Part shown: positions 43,686 through 53,595 of the stretch, piece by piece
Position numbering within the stretch: position 1 is the first letter of the stretch
Layout of the letters: each line of letters begins with the position of its first letter
Source: Virgibacillus indicus
GTDB lineage: Bacteria > Bacillota > Bacilli > Bacillales > Amphibacillaceae
Length of the DNA: 64,000 nucleotides
NCBI RefSeq assembly: GCF_002266285.1
Contig: NZ_NPMS01000001.1
Span: 992,001-1,056,000, forward strand
Reading direction: 5' to 3'
Translations under genes and position numbers: made by a program
Notes under the pieces: model-generated
What the model was told of the DNA's origin: nothing
The model's input: the letters and a program-made list of their open reading frames with translations, nothing else
The model's database searches: none

Positions 43686-44441
43686 TTATTTTTCAATTTT
43701 CACATCCTGAAGCTTGATAAATTGCCCCTCACTAATGGTAAGGTACGTATCTGCTTGAACATTTTCATTTGTTACGATGCTTGTTAGTTGATGACTGCTG
43801 TCTTTGCTTACTTCATAATACCCCATCCCAATGGAGCTATCCAAAATTATTTTATATTCACCAGCAGGGATATCCTGGCCGACTTTATACATCCCATCTG
43901 CATAGATACCGTCTTCCGGAACAACAGAAGGTGCCTCTTCAACCGGATACATTTCAGCACCTTGCAGCTTGAAGTAGTTACCTTCATTTAATGTCACATA
44001 GGAATGTGCCCCATTCAGCAAATTGTCGTTGAAAATAATACTATCGATCGCTCCCGTACTGTCAGATGAATTCTCAATATATCCCATACCTGAAGCAAAA
44101 ACTAAATATTCACCCGCTGGAATATCTTCACCCACTTTGTAGGTTCCTGCCTCGATTTTATTACTTTCATCTTCGGCTTCCGTTTCGGCTGATTCTTCCT
44201 CACTTGCTGCTGATTCTGCCCCTTCCTCTTCAGGCTTTGAATCAGCACTTTCCACAGTTTCATCTGGTGTTGCTTCTGAATCCGTATTTTCTTCTTCCAC
44301 TTCATTATCACTTGACGCAGCTTCACTTGTTTCCGCGGTTTCGCCTTCCCCGCCCCCATTTGCGATTGCGACAATAACGATTACGGCCAGCAGCCACATC
44401 CACCATCTTTTATACAATGGCTTTTTTCCTTTTCCTGCCAT
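43686..44441 (-). CDS. Membrane-anchored protein with duplicated VGxDIPAGEY domain
   Basis: The protein has 251 residues: a positively charged N-terminus, a single membrane helix (WWMWLLAVIVIVAIA) at about 13-28, and a low-complexity Glu/Ser/Ala-rich linker (30-95). Two homologous domains of about 65 residues follow, beginning GTYKVGEDIPAGEYLVF and GMYKVGQDIPAGEYKII. Domains with this motif are common in Firmicute surface proteins, but their function is unknown to me. Confidence 0.75.
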   Translation of the reverse strand: MAGKGKKPLYKRWWMWLLAVIVIVAIANGGGEGETAETSEAASSDNEVEEENTDSEATPDETVESADSKPEEEGAESAASEEESAETEAEDESNKIEAGTYKVGEDIPAGEYLVFASGMGYIENSSDSTGAIDSIIFNDNLLNGAHSYVTLNEGNYFKLQGAEMYPVEEAPSVVPEDGIYADGMYKVGQDIPAGEYKIILDSSIGMGYYEVSKDSSHQLTSIVTNENVQADTYLTISEGQFIKLQDVKIEK

Positions 44442-44590
44442 AACTAATCTCTCCTTATGATAAATTTGAACTAAGAACTAATGAATAACTCTTAATTTAA
44501 ATCTAACAAATAGCCTATACAAAATAATGTATAGGCTTAAAAGTGACTGCTTTTGACAATTGGAATTATCACATCCCAAAGTGAAAGGTA

Positions 44591-45361
44591 TTATTTATAA
44601 TAGTCCGGCTGTTGACCACCCTGCTGATATAAAGTCATACTCTGTCTATCAACTTCATAGAAAAGAAACCATGAACCCTCCTCCTTATTACTTTCCCAGC
44701 TTTCGGTGAATGTAACGATATATTTTTCATCACCAACTTCTTCTGCACTTGTTTCTCGCACAATCTGATATCCATTAATCTCCCCCTGCCATTTTCCAGC
44801 TTGCTCTGGAAAAACATCTGTTATATCACCTTCCCCATCTGTGGTGCTGGCCACAGCATCTTCTTTTGTAAAAGGCGGCATTGGTGGAGAAATGATTTGA
44901 AAAAGCCCCCATGTAGCAAGGCAGACAACAATTGGTGTTAGAACAAACAATTTTAACGGCTTCTGTTTCGAAGTTCTTCTATAAATCCACCGATCAATTA
45001 ATGCGAAAAAAAGCGCAGCAGCCATTCCAGGTAAGGCAGCACCCCACTCCGCAAAAAACAAACCGTTTGCCAGTCCAAAAATCCCATGAAGCAAAACATA
45101 CAGCAGATCGTTCATTTTGAACCATTTTCTTTTAATAATTTCTAAAGCAATTGATATAGTACTTCCGTAGATCAAAATAATTGCACCGACATAAATACTA
45201 TAAAAGAATGACCAGCCCATTAGCTGATTTCCAAGATTATATTCGAATTGTGTATCTTTGAAATAAAGGGAGGCCAATAGGATAGATATAAAGGTTGTTG
45301 TAAAAAAAGCAGCAGTCAATTTTCGAATGACTATAACTTTTAATTCATCATACAAAATCAC
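44591..45361 (-). CDS. Hypothetical multi-span membrane protein
   Basis: This 256-residue protein has about five membrane helices in residues 10-165, followed by a soluble C-terminal region of about 90 residues (from PPMPPFTKEDAVAS). It probably starts at GTG 45361 a few bases after AAGGG. No family is recognised and the neighbours give no functional clue. Confidence 0.65.
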   Translation of the reverse strand: MILYDELKVIVIRKLTAAFFTTTFISILLASLYFKDTQFEYNLGNQLMGWSFFYSIYVGAIILIYGSTISIALEIIKRKWFKMNDLLYVLLHGIFGLANGLFFAEWGAALPGMAAALFFALIDRWIYRRTSKQKPLKLFVLTPIVVCLATWGLFQIISPPMPPFTKEDAVASTTDGEGDITDVFPEQAGKWQGEINGYQIVRETSAEEVGDEKYIVTFTESWESNKEEGSWFLFYEVDRQSMTLYQQGGQQPDYYK

Positions 45362-45390
45362 ACATCCCTTCGTTCAATCAATAACAATGC

Positions 45391-47343
45391 CTACAATGCA
45401 TGCATCTCTTTCTTCGCCTGATCCCAAGGCACCTGATAGCCGCTTCCCTTTGCGCAGAAAATTGAAGCAGAGGTATATTCCGGATCAGCATCCTTGTCGT
45501 AAGCAATTCTTTCCTTAACCTCTCTCTCATTATGGCAGCGGTCATACCCGGCAATCTTAAGATTCAGTATTCCTTTTCCATGGGTAAAGGAACGGAATAC
45601 TGTATTATAATTCATAAATGTAGCTACCGGCACAGTCCCCGCTATCGTTACTTTATCTTCACATGTTTCTGGAGTTTCAAAGGTTCCATGTGCCTCCTGA
45701 ATATCAGATAATACCCTTCCCATATAATCCAGTTCCACTTTAATTTTAAAATGATAATAGGGCTCAAGCAGAATATTTTTGGCTTTCTCCAATCCCTGTC
45801 TGAGGGCACGGAATGTTGCTTCCCGAAAGTCACCGCCCGATGTATGCTTATGATGGGCTCTTCCCGTGAGCAATGTAATTTTTACATCTGTAAGTGCCGA
45901 ACCTGTTAATAACCCATGATGATCCCGTTCAAACAGGTGATTACGCACCAAATTCTGATTTCCCACAGGCAAATCATCCGGATGGCAATTATTTTCAAAT
46001 AAAATTCCGCTGTTCCTTACAGCAGGCTCTATTTTAAGATGCACCTCAGCATAATGTTTCAGTGGCTCAAAATGACCATAGCCATTAACAGCCGTCTCGA
46101 CAGTTTCCCTATACAATATTTGCGGTTCATCAAAAGTTACCTCGATTCCAAATCTTTGCCGCACAATCTGTTCAAGAACCTCCAGCTGAATCACACCAAT
46201 CACGTGGATATAAATTTCCTGGAATTTTTCATCCCACATCACATTTAAAGAAGGTTCTTCCGCATCGAGCATCTTAAAAAATTTCAATACATCTTTCACA
46301 TGATAAGATGAATTATAGACCACCTTTGATTTTAATGCCGGAATTATTTCATATTCTGCTTTCTTTCTGAACACACCTGCTCCGTCTCCTGCAGAAGCAG
46401 ATGATAATCCTGTAACTGCAAAAAGCTGGCCAGCTTCTACATGGTCCACTGTTCTATAATTATTTCCATTATATATTCTCAGCTGTGTTACCTTTTCAGG
46501 ATTGCTTTCGTCCTTATTTCCATAGCTTAGGGCTTCACGAACATGCAATTTGCCTTCTAATGCTTTCATAAACGTAACCCTGTTTCCATCCTCATCATAG
46601 CGAATTTTATAAGCCTGACCAGCAAAATCCCCTTCTGTTTTGTAAGCCGTTTCCGTTAATTGATCCAGTTTAGCGAAAAATTCCCGGATCCCGGTATCCT
46701 GTAATGCAGAACCACTGCAGCAAGGAAAAATTCGGCCAGCTTCAACCATTTCCTTCCAAGTCTCCAGCCATATTCTTCTGTCATATCCTGAATCCATGTA
46801 CTTCTCAAAGAGCAATTCATCCCTCTCTGCGATGAACTCAATCAAATCCTCATCCATTTCTCCATTGGAAAACGAGGCTGTTATATCACAAGCATCACCA
46901 GTTATATTGCTGCGGATCTCATCAAGCACCTGCACAACATCAGCACCTTCTCTATCTATTTTATTAATAAAGAAAAAAACAGGAACACCATGCTTTCTAA
47001 GCAGCTGCCAGATCGTTTCCGTAAATCCTTCTACTCCTTCAACCGCACTTATAATAATGATTGCATAATCCATCACTTGGACTGCCCGCTCCATTTCCGG
47101 TGAAAAATCGACATGACCCGGTGTATCTATTAGAAAATAAGTTGAATCATTATAAGAGAACATTCCCTGATCAGCAAAAATAGTTATGCCTCTGTCTTTT
47201 TCTATGTAATGACTGTCCAGAAAGGCCGCTTTATGATCTACTCTGCCTCTTTGTTTAATACTTTTTGCATGGTACAGCAGTTGTTCCGAGAAAGTTGTTT
47301 TTCCTGCATCAACATGCGCCAGAATACCGATTGTTTTATTCAT
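45391..47343 (-). CDS. TetM/TetO-like ribosomal protection GTPase, divergent
   Basis: This 650-residue translational GTPase is organised like Tet(M): G1 AHVDAGKT near 10-17, G3 DTPGHVDF, G4 NKID, then EF-G-like domains and the C-terminal FCAKGSGYQVPWDQA that mirrors the Tet(M) ending. Residues between the G motifs differ clearly from acquired Tet(M)/Tet(O) as I remember them, and no mobile element flanks the gene. It may be a chromosomal paralogue rather than a proven resistance determinant. I chose ATG 47343 after GAGGGGG; the longer frame upstream has no ribosome-binding site. Confidence 0.85.
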   Translation of the reverse strand: MNKTIGILAHVDAGKTTFSEQLLYHAKSIKQRGRVDHKAAFLDSHYIEKDRGITIFADQGMFSYNDSTYFLIDTPGHVDFSPEMERAVQVMDYAIIIISAVEGVEGFTETIWQLLRKHGVPVFFFINKIDREGADVVQVLDEIRSNITGDACDITASFSNGEMDEDLIEFIAERDELLFEKYMDSGYDRRIWLETWKEMVEAGRIFPCCSGSALQDTGIREFFAKLDQLTETAYKTEGDFAGQAYKIRYDEDGNRVTFMKALEGKLHVREALSYGNKDESNPEKVTQLRIYNGNNYRTVDHVEAGQLFAVTGLSSASAGDGAGVFRKKAEYEIIPALKSKVVYNSSYHVKDVLKFFKMLDAEEPSLNVMWDEKFQEIYIHVIGVIQLEVLEQIVRQRFGIEVTFDEPQILYRETVETAVNGYGHFEPLKHYAEVHLKIEPAVRNSGILFENNCHPDDLPVGNQNLVRNHLFERDHHGLLTGSALTDVKITLLTGRAHHKHTSGGDFREATFRALRQGLEKAKNILLEPYYHFKIKVELDYMGRVLSDIQEAHGTFETPETCEDKVTIAGTVPVATFMNYNTVFRSFTHGKGILNLKIAGYDRCHNEREVKERIAYDKDADPEYTSASIFCAKGSGYQVPWDQAKKEMHAL

Positions 47344-47452
47344 CTGATCCCCCTCTACTATATTCTCAAAAAGTCGTTGATTTTTTAAAATTATTCGAAT
47401 ATAGTTTATATGTATGACTTTAATTATTTCACAAATGGTTTTTTCAATTTTT

Positions 47453-47481
47453 CGAAACCTTTTGCCTAGGTTATCCGTATA
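47453..47481 (+). promoter_or_regulatory. Sigma-W-type promoter of yuaF-floT
   Basis: CGAAAC at 47453-47458 and CGTATA at 47476-47481, 17 nt apart, match the sigma-W consensus TGAAAC-N16/17-CGTA except for the first base. The B. subtilis yuaF operon is sigma-W dependent, which supports this. Confidence 0.75.
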
Positions 47482-47532
47482 TAAATTATAAGACAAATGA
47501 TTTTGAATATAAACAATAAGGATGTGATCTCC

Positions 47533-48075
47533 ATGACACTCTTCGGTACATCAATGGAAAGTATCTATTTAACGGCACTTATTGTTGCTGGTAGCATAAC
47601 TATTTTATATATTTTCTTTGGTGATATACTGGAAGGTTTTGGTGAGGCAATTGGATTGAACCCCGCTCTCATATTAGCGTTTATCACTTTTTTCTCAGCC
47701 TCAGGCTATGCACTTGAATCTGTCACATCCATTTCAAGCATCATTATTATAATTGCTTCGATTTTCATTGCATTGCTGCTGGACACACTACTTAATATTT
47801 TCGTTCTAATTCCACTTGCTTCCGCAGAAGAATCACTTACATATACTGAGGAATCACTTAAAGGAAGGGTCGGCAAAATTATTATTCCAATACCGGAAGA
47901 CGGCTTCGGCGAGATCGTTATTGAAGCGAAGAGTGGCATGATTTCAAAGCCGGCAAAAGGATATGAAAATGAAGTTATTGCAGAAGGTAAGCAAGTCTTG
48001 GTTATCGAGGTAAAAAAAGGGGTTCTGTATGTTGTCCCATATGAGAATAACCTGGATGCCGAGCATACTGTTTAA
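47533..48075 (+). CDS. yuaF: NfeD-like membrane protein YuaF
   Basis: The protein has 180 residues, with three or four membrane helices in the first 105 and then a C-terminal OB-fold domain (GRVGKIIIPIPEDGFGEIVIEA ... VIEVKKGVLYVVPY). This is the NfeD/YuaF architecture, always next to a flotillin gene, as here (65 bp upstream of floT). It supports assembly or function of flotillin membrane domains. I chose ATG 47533 after AAGGATGTG. Confidence 0.9.
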   Translation: MTLFGTSMESIYLTALIVAGSITILYIFFGDILEGFGEAIGLNPALILAFITFFSASGYALESVTSISSIIIIIASIFIALLLDTLLNIFVLIPLASAEESLTYTEESLKGRVGKIIIPIPEDGFGEIVIEAKSGMISKPAKGYENEVIAEGKQVLVIEVKKGVLYVVPYENNLDAEHTV

Positions 48076-48139
48076 TCTACTCATCCTCTCAGGATAGGTA
48101 TTTTAATATAATTTTATAATAATCAAAGGGGGAAAACGA

Positions 48140-49690
48140 ATGTTTGAAGGTATTTGGATTATTATTGCAATCGCAGTATTCTTAGTTCTTGCACTTATCG
48201 GCGTATTTGTTTCAAAATACCGTACAGCAGGGCCAGATGAAGCACTGATTGTAACAGGAAGCTATCTTGGCGGGAAAAATGTACATACGGATGAATCCGG
48301 TAACAAAGTGAAAATAATACGCGGTGGCGGTACATTTGTGCTGCCGGTCTTCCAGCAGGCAGAGCCGCTGAGTCTATTATCTAGCAAACTGGAAGTTACA
48401 ACACCGGAAGTCTATACAGAGCAAGGTGTTCCTGTAATGGCCGACGGTACTGCCATTATAAAAATCGGAGGATCCATCAGTGAAATTGCTACTGCGGCCG
48501 AACAATTTTTAGGCAAATCAAAGGAAGACCGTGAGAATGAGGCAAAAGAGGTTTTAGAGGGGCACCTTCGTTCCATACTCGGTTCGATGACCGTTGAGGA
48601 AATCTATAAAAACAGGGATAAATTTTCACAGGAAGTCCAGCGGGTTGCGTCACAGGACTTAGCAAAAATGGGATTAATTATCGTATCCTTTACGATTAAA
48701 GATGTAAAAGATAAAAATGGTTACCTGGATTCATTAGGTAAACCACGAATCGCACAAGTAAAGCGCGATGCAGATATCGCTACAGCTGAAGCAGATAAGG
48801 AAACACGAATTTTCCGTGCTGAAGCTGCCAAGGATGCACAAAGGGCTGAACTCGAGCGTGCAACTGAAATTGCGGAAGCGGAAAAAGAAAATCAGATGAA
48901 AACTGCTGACTATCGCCGTGAGCAGGATGTTGCAAAAGCACGTGCGGACCAGGCATATGATTTGGAAACCGCTCGGTCTAAACAGGAAGTTACAGAGCAG
49001 GAAATGCAAATCAAAATCATCGAGCGTCAAAAGCAAATTGAATTGGAAGAAAAAGAAATTCTCCGCCGTGAAAGACAGTACGACTCTGAGGTTAAGAAGA
49101 AAGCCGATGCTGACCGTTACGCTGTTGAGCAGGCTGCTGTTGCGGACAAAGCAAAACAGATTGCTGATGCAGATGCCAACCAATACCGTATTGAGTCACA
49201 AGCAAAAGCTGATGCAGAAAGAGTACGTGTGGATGGTCTGGCCAAGGCCGATGCGGAAAGAGCTCAAGGGGAATCAGAAGCTGAGGTTATACGTTTGAAA
49301 GGTTTGGCAGAAGCAGAAGCCAAAGAAAAAATTGCCGAAGCATTCGAGCAATTCGGTCAGGCTGCCGTACTCGATATGGTTATGAAAATGCTTCCTGAAT
49401 ATGCGAAGGAAGTTGCAAGCCCACTAGGCAATATCGATAAAATTACTGTTGTTGATACAGGAAGCAGTAATGGTGAAGGCGGGGCGAACAAAGTATCAGG
49501 CTATGCAACGAATTTGATGTCCACCCTTCAGGAATCATTAAAAGCCTCATCAGGGATTGACGTAAAAGAATTACTGGAAAATATCACTGGTAAGAACAGT
49601 CTGCCAGATGACCTTGACCTTGATCGATTGAGATATGAAAAGAAAGAAAATGATCAGCTCGTTACAAGTGAAATGGAGAGTAATAATTAA
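48140..49690 (+). CDS. floT: Flotillin-like protein FloT
   Basis: The protein has 516 residues. A membrane-inserted N-terminal segment (IWIIIAIAVFLVLALIGVFVS) is followed by a PHB/SPFH domain (about 35-190). A long coiled coil rich in Ala-Glu-Ala (about 220-400) then drives oligomerisation, and a C-terminal tail follows. It organises functional membrane microdomains and fluidity in bacilli. The ribosome-binding site is AAAGGGGG. A terminator follows, so yuaF-floT is a two-gene operon. Confidence 0.95.
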   Translation: MFEGIWIIIAIAVFLVLALIGVFVSKYRTAGPDEALIVTGSYLGGKNVHTDESGNKVKIIRGGGTFVLPVFQQAEPLSLLSSKLEVTTPEVYTEQGVPVMADGTAIIKIGGSISEIATAAEQFLGKSKEDRENEAKEVLEGHLRSILGSMTVEEIYKNRDKFSQEVQRVASQDLAKMGLIIVSFTIKDVKDKNGYLDSLGKPRIAQVKRDADIATAEADKETRIFRAEAAKDAQRAELERATEIAEAEKENQMKTADYRREQDVAKARADQAYDLETARSKQEVTEQEMQIKIIERQKQIELEEKEILRRERQYDSEVKKKADADRYAVEQAAVADKAKQIADADANQYRIESQAKADAERVRVDGLAKADAERAQGESEAEVIRLKGLAEAEAKEKIAEAFEQFGQAAVLDMVMKMLPEYAKEVASPLGNIDKITVVDTGSSNGEGGANKVSGYATNLMSTLQESLKASSGIDVKELLENITGKNSLPDDLDLDRLRYEKKENDQLVTSEMESNN

Positions 49691-49707
49691 TAAGGGTTCA
49701 ACGACTA

Positions 49708-49737
49708 ACAGAGGGATATGAAATCCCTCTGTTTTTT
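49708..49737 (+). terminator. Terminator of yuaF-floT
   Basis: The perfect stem ACAGAGGGAT/ATCCCTCTGT with loop ATGAA is followed by TTTTTCT. Confidence 0.9.
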
Positions 49738-50042
49738 CTGTTTTTACTCACGTTTCGAATAAATGAATTTGAATCCACCGTATATAAAAACTCTCTCTAC
49801 GACTAAATGTTACTTAAATCTGCGCTAACGGGCGTATAGAACGTCTTTCTAAGCCTAAATCGAATAAAACCAAATACAGTTTTTTATATTGAAATATAAA
49901 AAAATAAGCCCTCAATCCAAACAATTTTTACACATCCTACTGATTAATAATTTAAAAAACCCTATAATTAATCAATCTGCCCATTCCATCTTACTCCCGT
50001 TATCATTTACTGTATTAACACCTAAATTTAGGAGTGAACAGA
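49738..50042. other. 305-bp gap without a recognisable gene
   Basis: The sequence is AT-rich with stop codons in all frames. It presumably holds the cotA promoter, but I could not identify a convincing sigma-K or sigma-E element. A TAGGAG ribosome-binding site ends the gap. Confidence 0.5.
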
Positions 50043-51584
50043 ATGGAACTTAAGAAGTTTGCAGATCCCCTTCCTATTATAGATACGATAAAACCAAAGC
50101 GTAAAAATAAAGGACTCTCTTATTATGAAGTTCAGATGGAGGAATTCAAACAGAAGCTCCATCGAGACTTAAGACCAACAACGCTCTGGGGATATAATCG
50201 CCAGTTCCCAGGTCCTACGTTTGATATCAATCAAGGTGAGCCAATTCAAGTAAAATGGATAAACAATCTGCCATCCAGACATTTACTTCCTATTGACCGC
50301 TCAATACACGACGTGGGGCATCAGCCAGAAGTCCGTACAGTTACCCATCTGCATGGAAGTGAAACAAAGGCTTCAAGCGACGGTTATCCAGACGCTTGGT
50401 ATACGAAAGGCTTTAAAGAAGTTGGATCATTCTTCGAGAGAAAGGTGTACGAATATCCAAATCATCAAAGGGCTGCTTTGCTCTGGTACCACGATCATGC
50501 GATGGGTATTACGAGACTAAATGTATATGCAGGGCTTGCGGGGATGTATATTATTCGGAACGAACAGGAGAAGCAGCTTAATCTTCCTTCAGGTAAGTAT
50601 GAGGTGGCACTTGCAATTCAGGATAGGACATTGAACGAAGATGGGTCTCTCTTTTATCCAAGTCAGCCGGACGATGCTTCTGAAAACCTGCCAGACCCTT
50701 CCATTACCCCCTTTTTTCTCGGCGACAAAATTGTAGTTAACGGAAAAATTTGGCCCTATTTCAAAGTTGAGCCGCGGAAATATCGTCTTCGGCTATTAAA
50801 TGCTTCAAATACAAGAACATATCAGTTATATTTCGATTCTGGTCAACCCATTTATCAAATTGGTTCAGATGGGGGACTGATGCAGCGGACAGTTAAACTG
50901 GATAAAATTGCCCTGGAGCCTGCCGAAAGGGTTGATGTAATCGTAGACTTTTCTCAGTATTCCAACGAAGAAATCATTTTAAAAAATGATCTTGGACCAG
51001 ACGCTGACCCTGAAGATGAAACAGATGATATCATCCAATTCAGAGTAAGCCTGCCACTTTCTGGTAAGGACAAAAGCAGCCTCCCCTCATATCTTTCACG
51101 CATAACTCCATTAAAGCAGGGTAGGGTACAGACAATACGGAATTTAAAATTAGTTGGTTCTGAGGATAACTACGGGCGCCCACTGCTTTTACTCGATAAT
51201 AAAAAATGGATGGACCCCATCACTGAGAAACCAAAGTTAGGGTCAACTGAAATCTGGTCTTTTATGAATATCACAGGATTCACTCATCCTATGCACATCC
51301 ACCTAATACAGTTTCAGGTTCTCGACAGACAGCCATTTGATCTTGATCAATATAATAAGGATGGTAGTGTTGTATTCACTAGTCCAGCCACTGCTCCGAA
51401 ACCAAATGAAAGAGGATGGAAGGATACAATTGCAGCTCCATCTGCTCAGATAACCCGTGTTATAGCAAAATTCGGGCCATATACAGGAGATTATGTATGG
51501 CACTGCCACATACTGGAGCATGAGGATTATGACATGATGAGACCATTTTCGGTGATTGATCCAAATGACCACCGGGATGATTAG
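50043..51584 (+). CDS. cotA: Multicopper oxidase, spore-coat laccase CotA-like
   Basis: This 513-residue protein equals the length of B. subtilis CotA and begins in the same way (LKKFADPLPIIDTIKP). Copper ligands are present: HLHG, WYHDHAMG, HPMHIHLIQF and HCHILEHEDYDMM, the last two forming the type 1 and trinuclear sites. There is no signal peptide, as expected for a coat protein. I chose ATG 50043, eight bases after GGAG. It oxidises phenolics and contributes to brown spore pigment and protection. Confidence 0.94.
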   Translation: MELKKFADPLPIIDTIKPKRKNKGLSYYEVQMEEFKQKLHRDLRPTTLWGYNRQFPGPTFDINQGEPIQVKWINNLPSRHLLPIDRSIHDVGHQPEVRTVTHLHGSETKASSDGYPDAWYTKGFKEVGSFFERKVYEYPNHQRAALLWYHDHAMGITRLNVYAGLAGMYIIRNEQEKQLNLPSGKYEVALAIQDRTLNEDGSLFYPSQPDDASENLPDPSITPFFLGDKIVVNGKIWPYFKVEPRKYRLRLLNASNTRTYQLYFDSGQPIYQIGSDGGLMQRTVKLDKIALEPAERVDVIVDFSQYSNEEIILKNDLGPDADPEDETDDIIQFRVSLPLSGKDKSSLPSYLSRITPLKQGRVQTIRNLKLVGSEDNYGRPLLLLDNKKWMDPITEKPKLGSTEIWSFMNITGFTHPMHIHLIQFQVLDRQPFDLDQYNKDGSVVFTSPATAPKPNERGWKDTIAAPSAQITRVIAKFGPYTGDYVWHCHILEHEDYDMMRPFSVIDPNDHRDD

Positions 51585-51624
51585 CTTGCAGCTAGTGAAA
51601 AGAAAAAACCCTTTTAAAATGAAT

Positions 51625-51672
51625 AAACCGGATGAAGTCGAATTTAAAAACCTTGACTTCTTCCGGTTTTAT
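51625..51672 (+). terminator. Terminator of cotA
   Basis: The stem AAACCGGATGAAGTC/GACTTCTTCCGGTTT, with one mismatch, is followed by TATTTTC. Confidence 0.8.
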
Positions 51673-51976
51673 TTTCACTATTTGTATTGTATTAATATTA
51701 ATTAGTTTTTAACTTATGTCCCGACTCCACCATTCAATTAAAACCGCTGCTACATTATCTCTACTTATCAGATAGCATTATTATTTCCATGAAATTAGTA
51801 GGAATTGAAAGATAGAAGAGGATTTTCTTGTATTTATAACAGTATACATGGCATAACCATGTTTGCTTACTCTTAATTAAATTGATAAGCTTATTGACGG
51901 ACTAGATTGTGAATCTCTCACAAAAAGGCGGGGTAGATATTGTGAATCGATGAACAAATAAAAGGAGATGATAACT
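51673..51976. other. 304-bp gap without a recognisable gene
   Basis: The sequence is AT-rich. It contains an imperfect inverted repeat GATTGTGAATC...GTGAATCGAT near 51905-51955 that could be regulatory for the permease gene, but no clear promoter was identified. Confidence 0.4.
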
Positions 51977-53374
51977 ATGGGATCTGTTAAAACTGCAGAT
52001 CACAAAGTTGAACAAACAAGTGATGATTATTCATTAGATAAGGTACCTCGTGAAGAAAGAAACATGGGATGGTTGACAATTACAAATATTACATTTGGAA
52101 TAGCAACCGCTATTTTTTATTTTCAAATGGGAAGTGTCATGGCACTTCAGTTCGGAGCAATAAATGCTATCATATCAGCTGTTTACGCCATAATTGTTGC
52201 AGGCATACTTGGTACATTCATTGCCTATTTATCAGCAAAATCCGGTATGAACGTAAACCTATTATCCAGAGGGGGCGGATTTGGTTATATCGGCGCATCA
52301 TTAACCTCGTTTATTTACGCAACAAACTTTATTATGTATTGTGCATTGGAAGGCTTAATATTAGTTTCTGCTGTACACACTTTTTTCCCCGTTATACCAG
52401 AGTGGGTATTAATCGTTTTCTTCGGTACGATCGTTATCCCCTTAAATTGGTTTGGTATAAAGCAATTAGATAAATTACAAAAATGGTCTTTGCCAATATT
52501 TTTTGTGTTTTTAATTGCAGCAATCGTTGTAGCCTTCTATACACCTTCCGAGTACGGCGGAAGTTTCTGGACATTTATGCCTGAAGGAGTACAGGTAGGC
52601 GGAACGGCATTACTGCTTTGTATCGGAATGCAACATGGGATTATGGGTCTTACTCCCCTTCTTGCTTCAGACTATGCACGTTTTCTTAAACCAAAGGATC
52701 TTAAAATAGGTTCATTTGCTATCGGTTTCATACCACAGATTTTCTGTTTTGGAGTTATGGGCGGTCTAGGTATTTGGTTTGGCGTACGTCTGGGTGAACC
52801 TAATCCGGGAGTTTATATTGTATTGCTCCTCGGTATTGGTGGTGCATTATTTACCATGCTTACACAGGTTAGAATTAATATTACCAATATATACAGTGGA
52901 TCATTATCATTGTCTAATTTCTTTGAAAATATTTTTAAATTTAAACCAGGCAGAAGATTCTGGGTTGCTGTAACTGGAGTATCTGCAATGATTTTAATGC
53001 TTACAGGAATTGTTGATTATCTGACTGCAGTAATGACTTTCCAAGGAGTTTTCCTAATGACATGGGCATCAATTTTAGTCACTGATGCACTCATTGTGAA
53101 AAAGTTATTGAAAATTGGTCCTGCTTATTACGAAGCCAAACAGGAAAACTTATTTAAATGGAATCCCGTTGGAGTTACCGCTTTAGTTGCAGCAAGTGGT
53201 TTAGGAACAATAGCTGCACTCGGTTTTATGGGTACATTCTTACAAAGTACTGCAGCATTTTTCGCAGCAATTCTAGCGTCTATTCTTACAGTGATTTTGG
53301 CAGTGTATACAAAAGGAAATTATTATATCAAAAAAGAATCCAGCGAAGTCTGTGAGGAGGATTACATCGCATAG
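51977..53374 (+). CDS. NCS1-family purine/cytosine permease
   Basis: This 465-residue protein has about 12 membrane helices and belongs to the nucleobase-cation-symport-1 family (CodB-like). Segments include GWLTITNITFGIATAIF, GGGFGYIGASLTSFIYATN and MQHGIMGLTPLLASDYARF. It imports a nucleobase or similar heterocycle with a cation. No deaminase gene is adjacent, so cytosine is not assured. I chose ATG 51977, since AAAGGAG lies directly before the earlier in-frame ATG at 51968. Confidence 0.88.
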   Translation: MGSVKTADHKVEQTSDDYSLDKVPREERNMGWLTITNITFGIATAIFYFQMGSVMALQFGAINAIISAVYAIIVAGILGTFIAYLSAKSGMNVNLLSRGGGFGYIGASLTSFIYATNFIMYCALEGLILVSAVHTFFPVIPEWVLIVFFGTIVIPLNWFGIKQLDKLQKWSLPIFFVFLIAAIVVAFYTPSEYGGSFWTFMPEGVQVGGTALLLCIGMQHGIMGLTPLLASDYARFLKPKDLKIGSFAIGFIPQIFCFGVMGGLGIWFGVRLGEPNPGVYIVLLLGIGGALFTMLTQVRINITNIYSGSLSLSNFFENIFKFKPGRRFWVAVTGVSAMILMLTGIVDYLTAVMTFQGVFLMTWASILVTDALIVKKLLKIGPAYYEAKQENLFKWNPVGVTALVAASGLGTIAALGFMGTFLQSTAAFFAAILASILTVILAVYTKGNYYIKKESSEVCEEDYIA

Positions 53375-53503
53375 TATTTTGAAGGGTAACTGACAAAGCA
53401 GCTTAGAATTTTGTTCAGCTTTAATCACCTTTCCTTCTAAGCAAACCTCAATTATATCACTATAATTTAAAATTCGATTCACATTCTCACTATTCTCCCC
53501 GCC

Positions 53504-53541
53504 GAAGAGCCTAATCCCTAAAATAGGGATTAGGCTCTTTT
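53504..53541. terminator. Bidirectional terminator permease/VOC gene
   Basis: The perfect 16-bp stem AAGAGCCTAATCCCTA/TAGGGATTAGGCTCTT with a 3-nt loop has T-rich flanks on both strands. Confidence 0.92.
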
Positions 53542-53595
53542 ATTTACATATCTGGATTGTGAGCAAAATTGCTTTCATTTTCCATTATCAACTGA

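Noticed and set aside
47344..47496. Longer N-terminus for the TetM-like protein
   Set aside because: No ribosome-binding site; the family starts at the Asn-Lys-Thr-Ile-Gly segment directly after ATG 47343.
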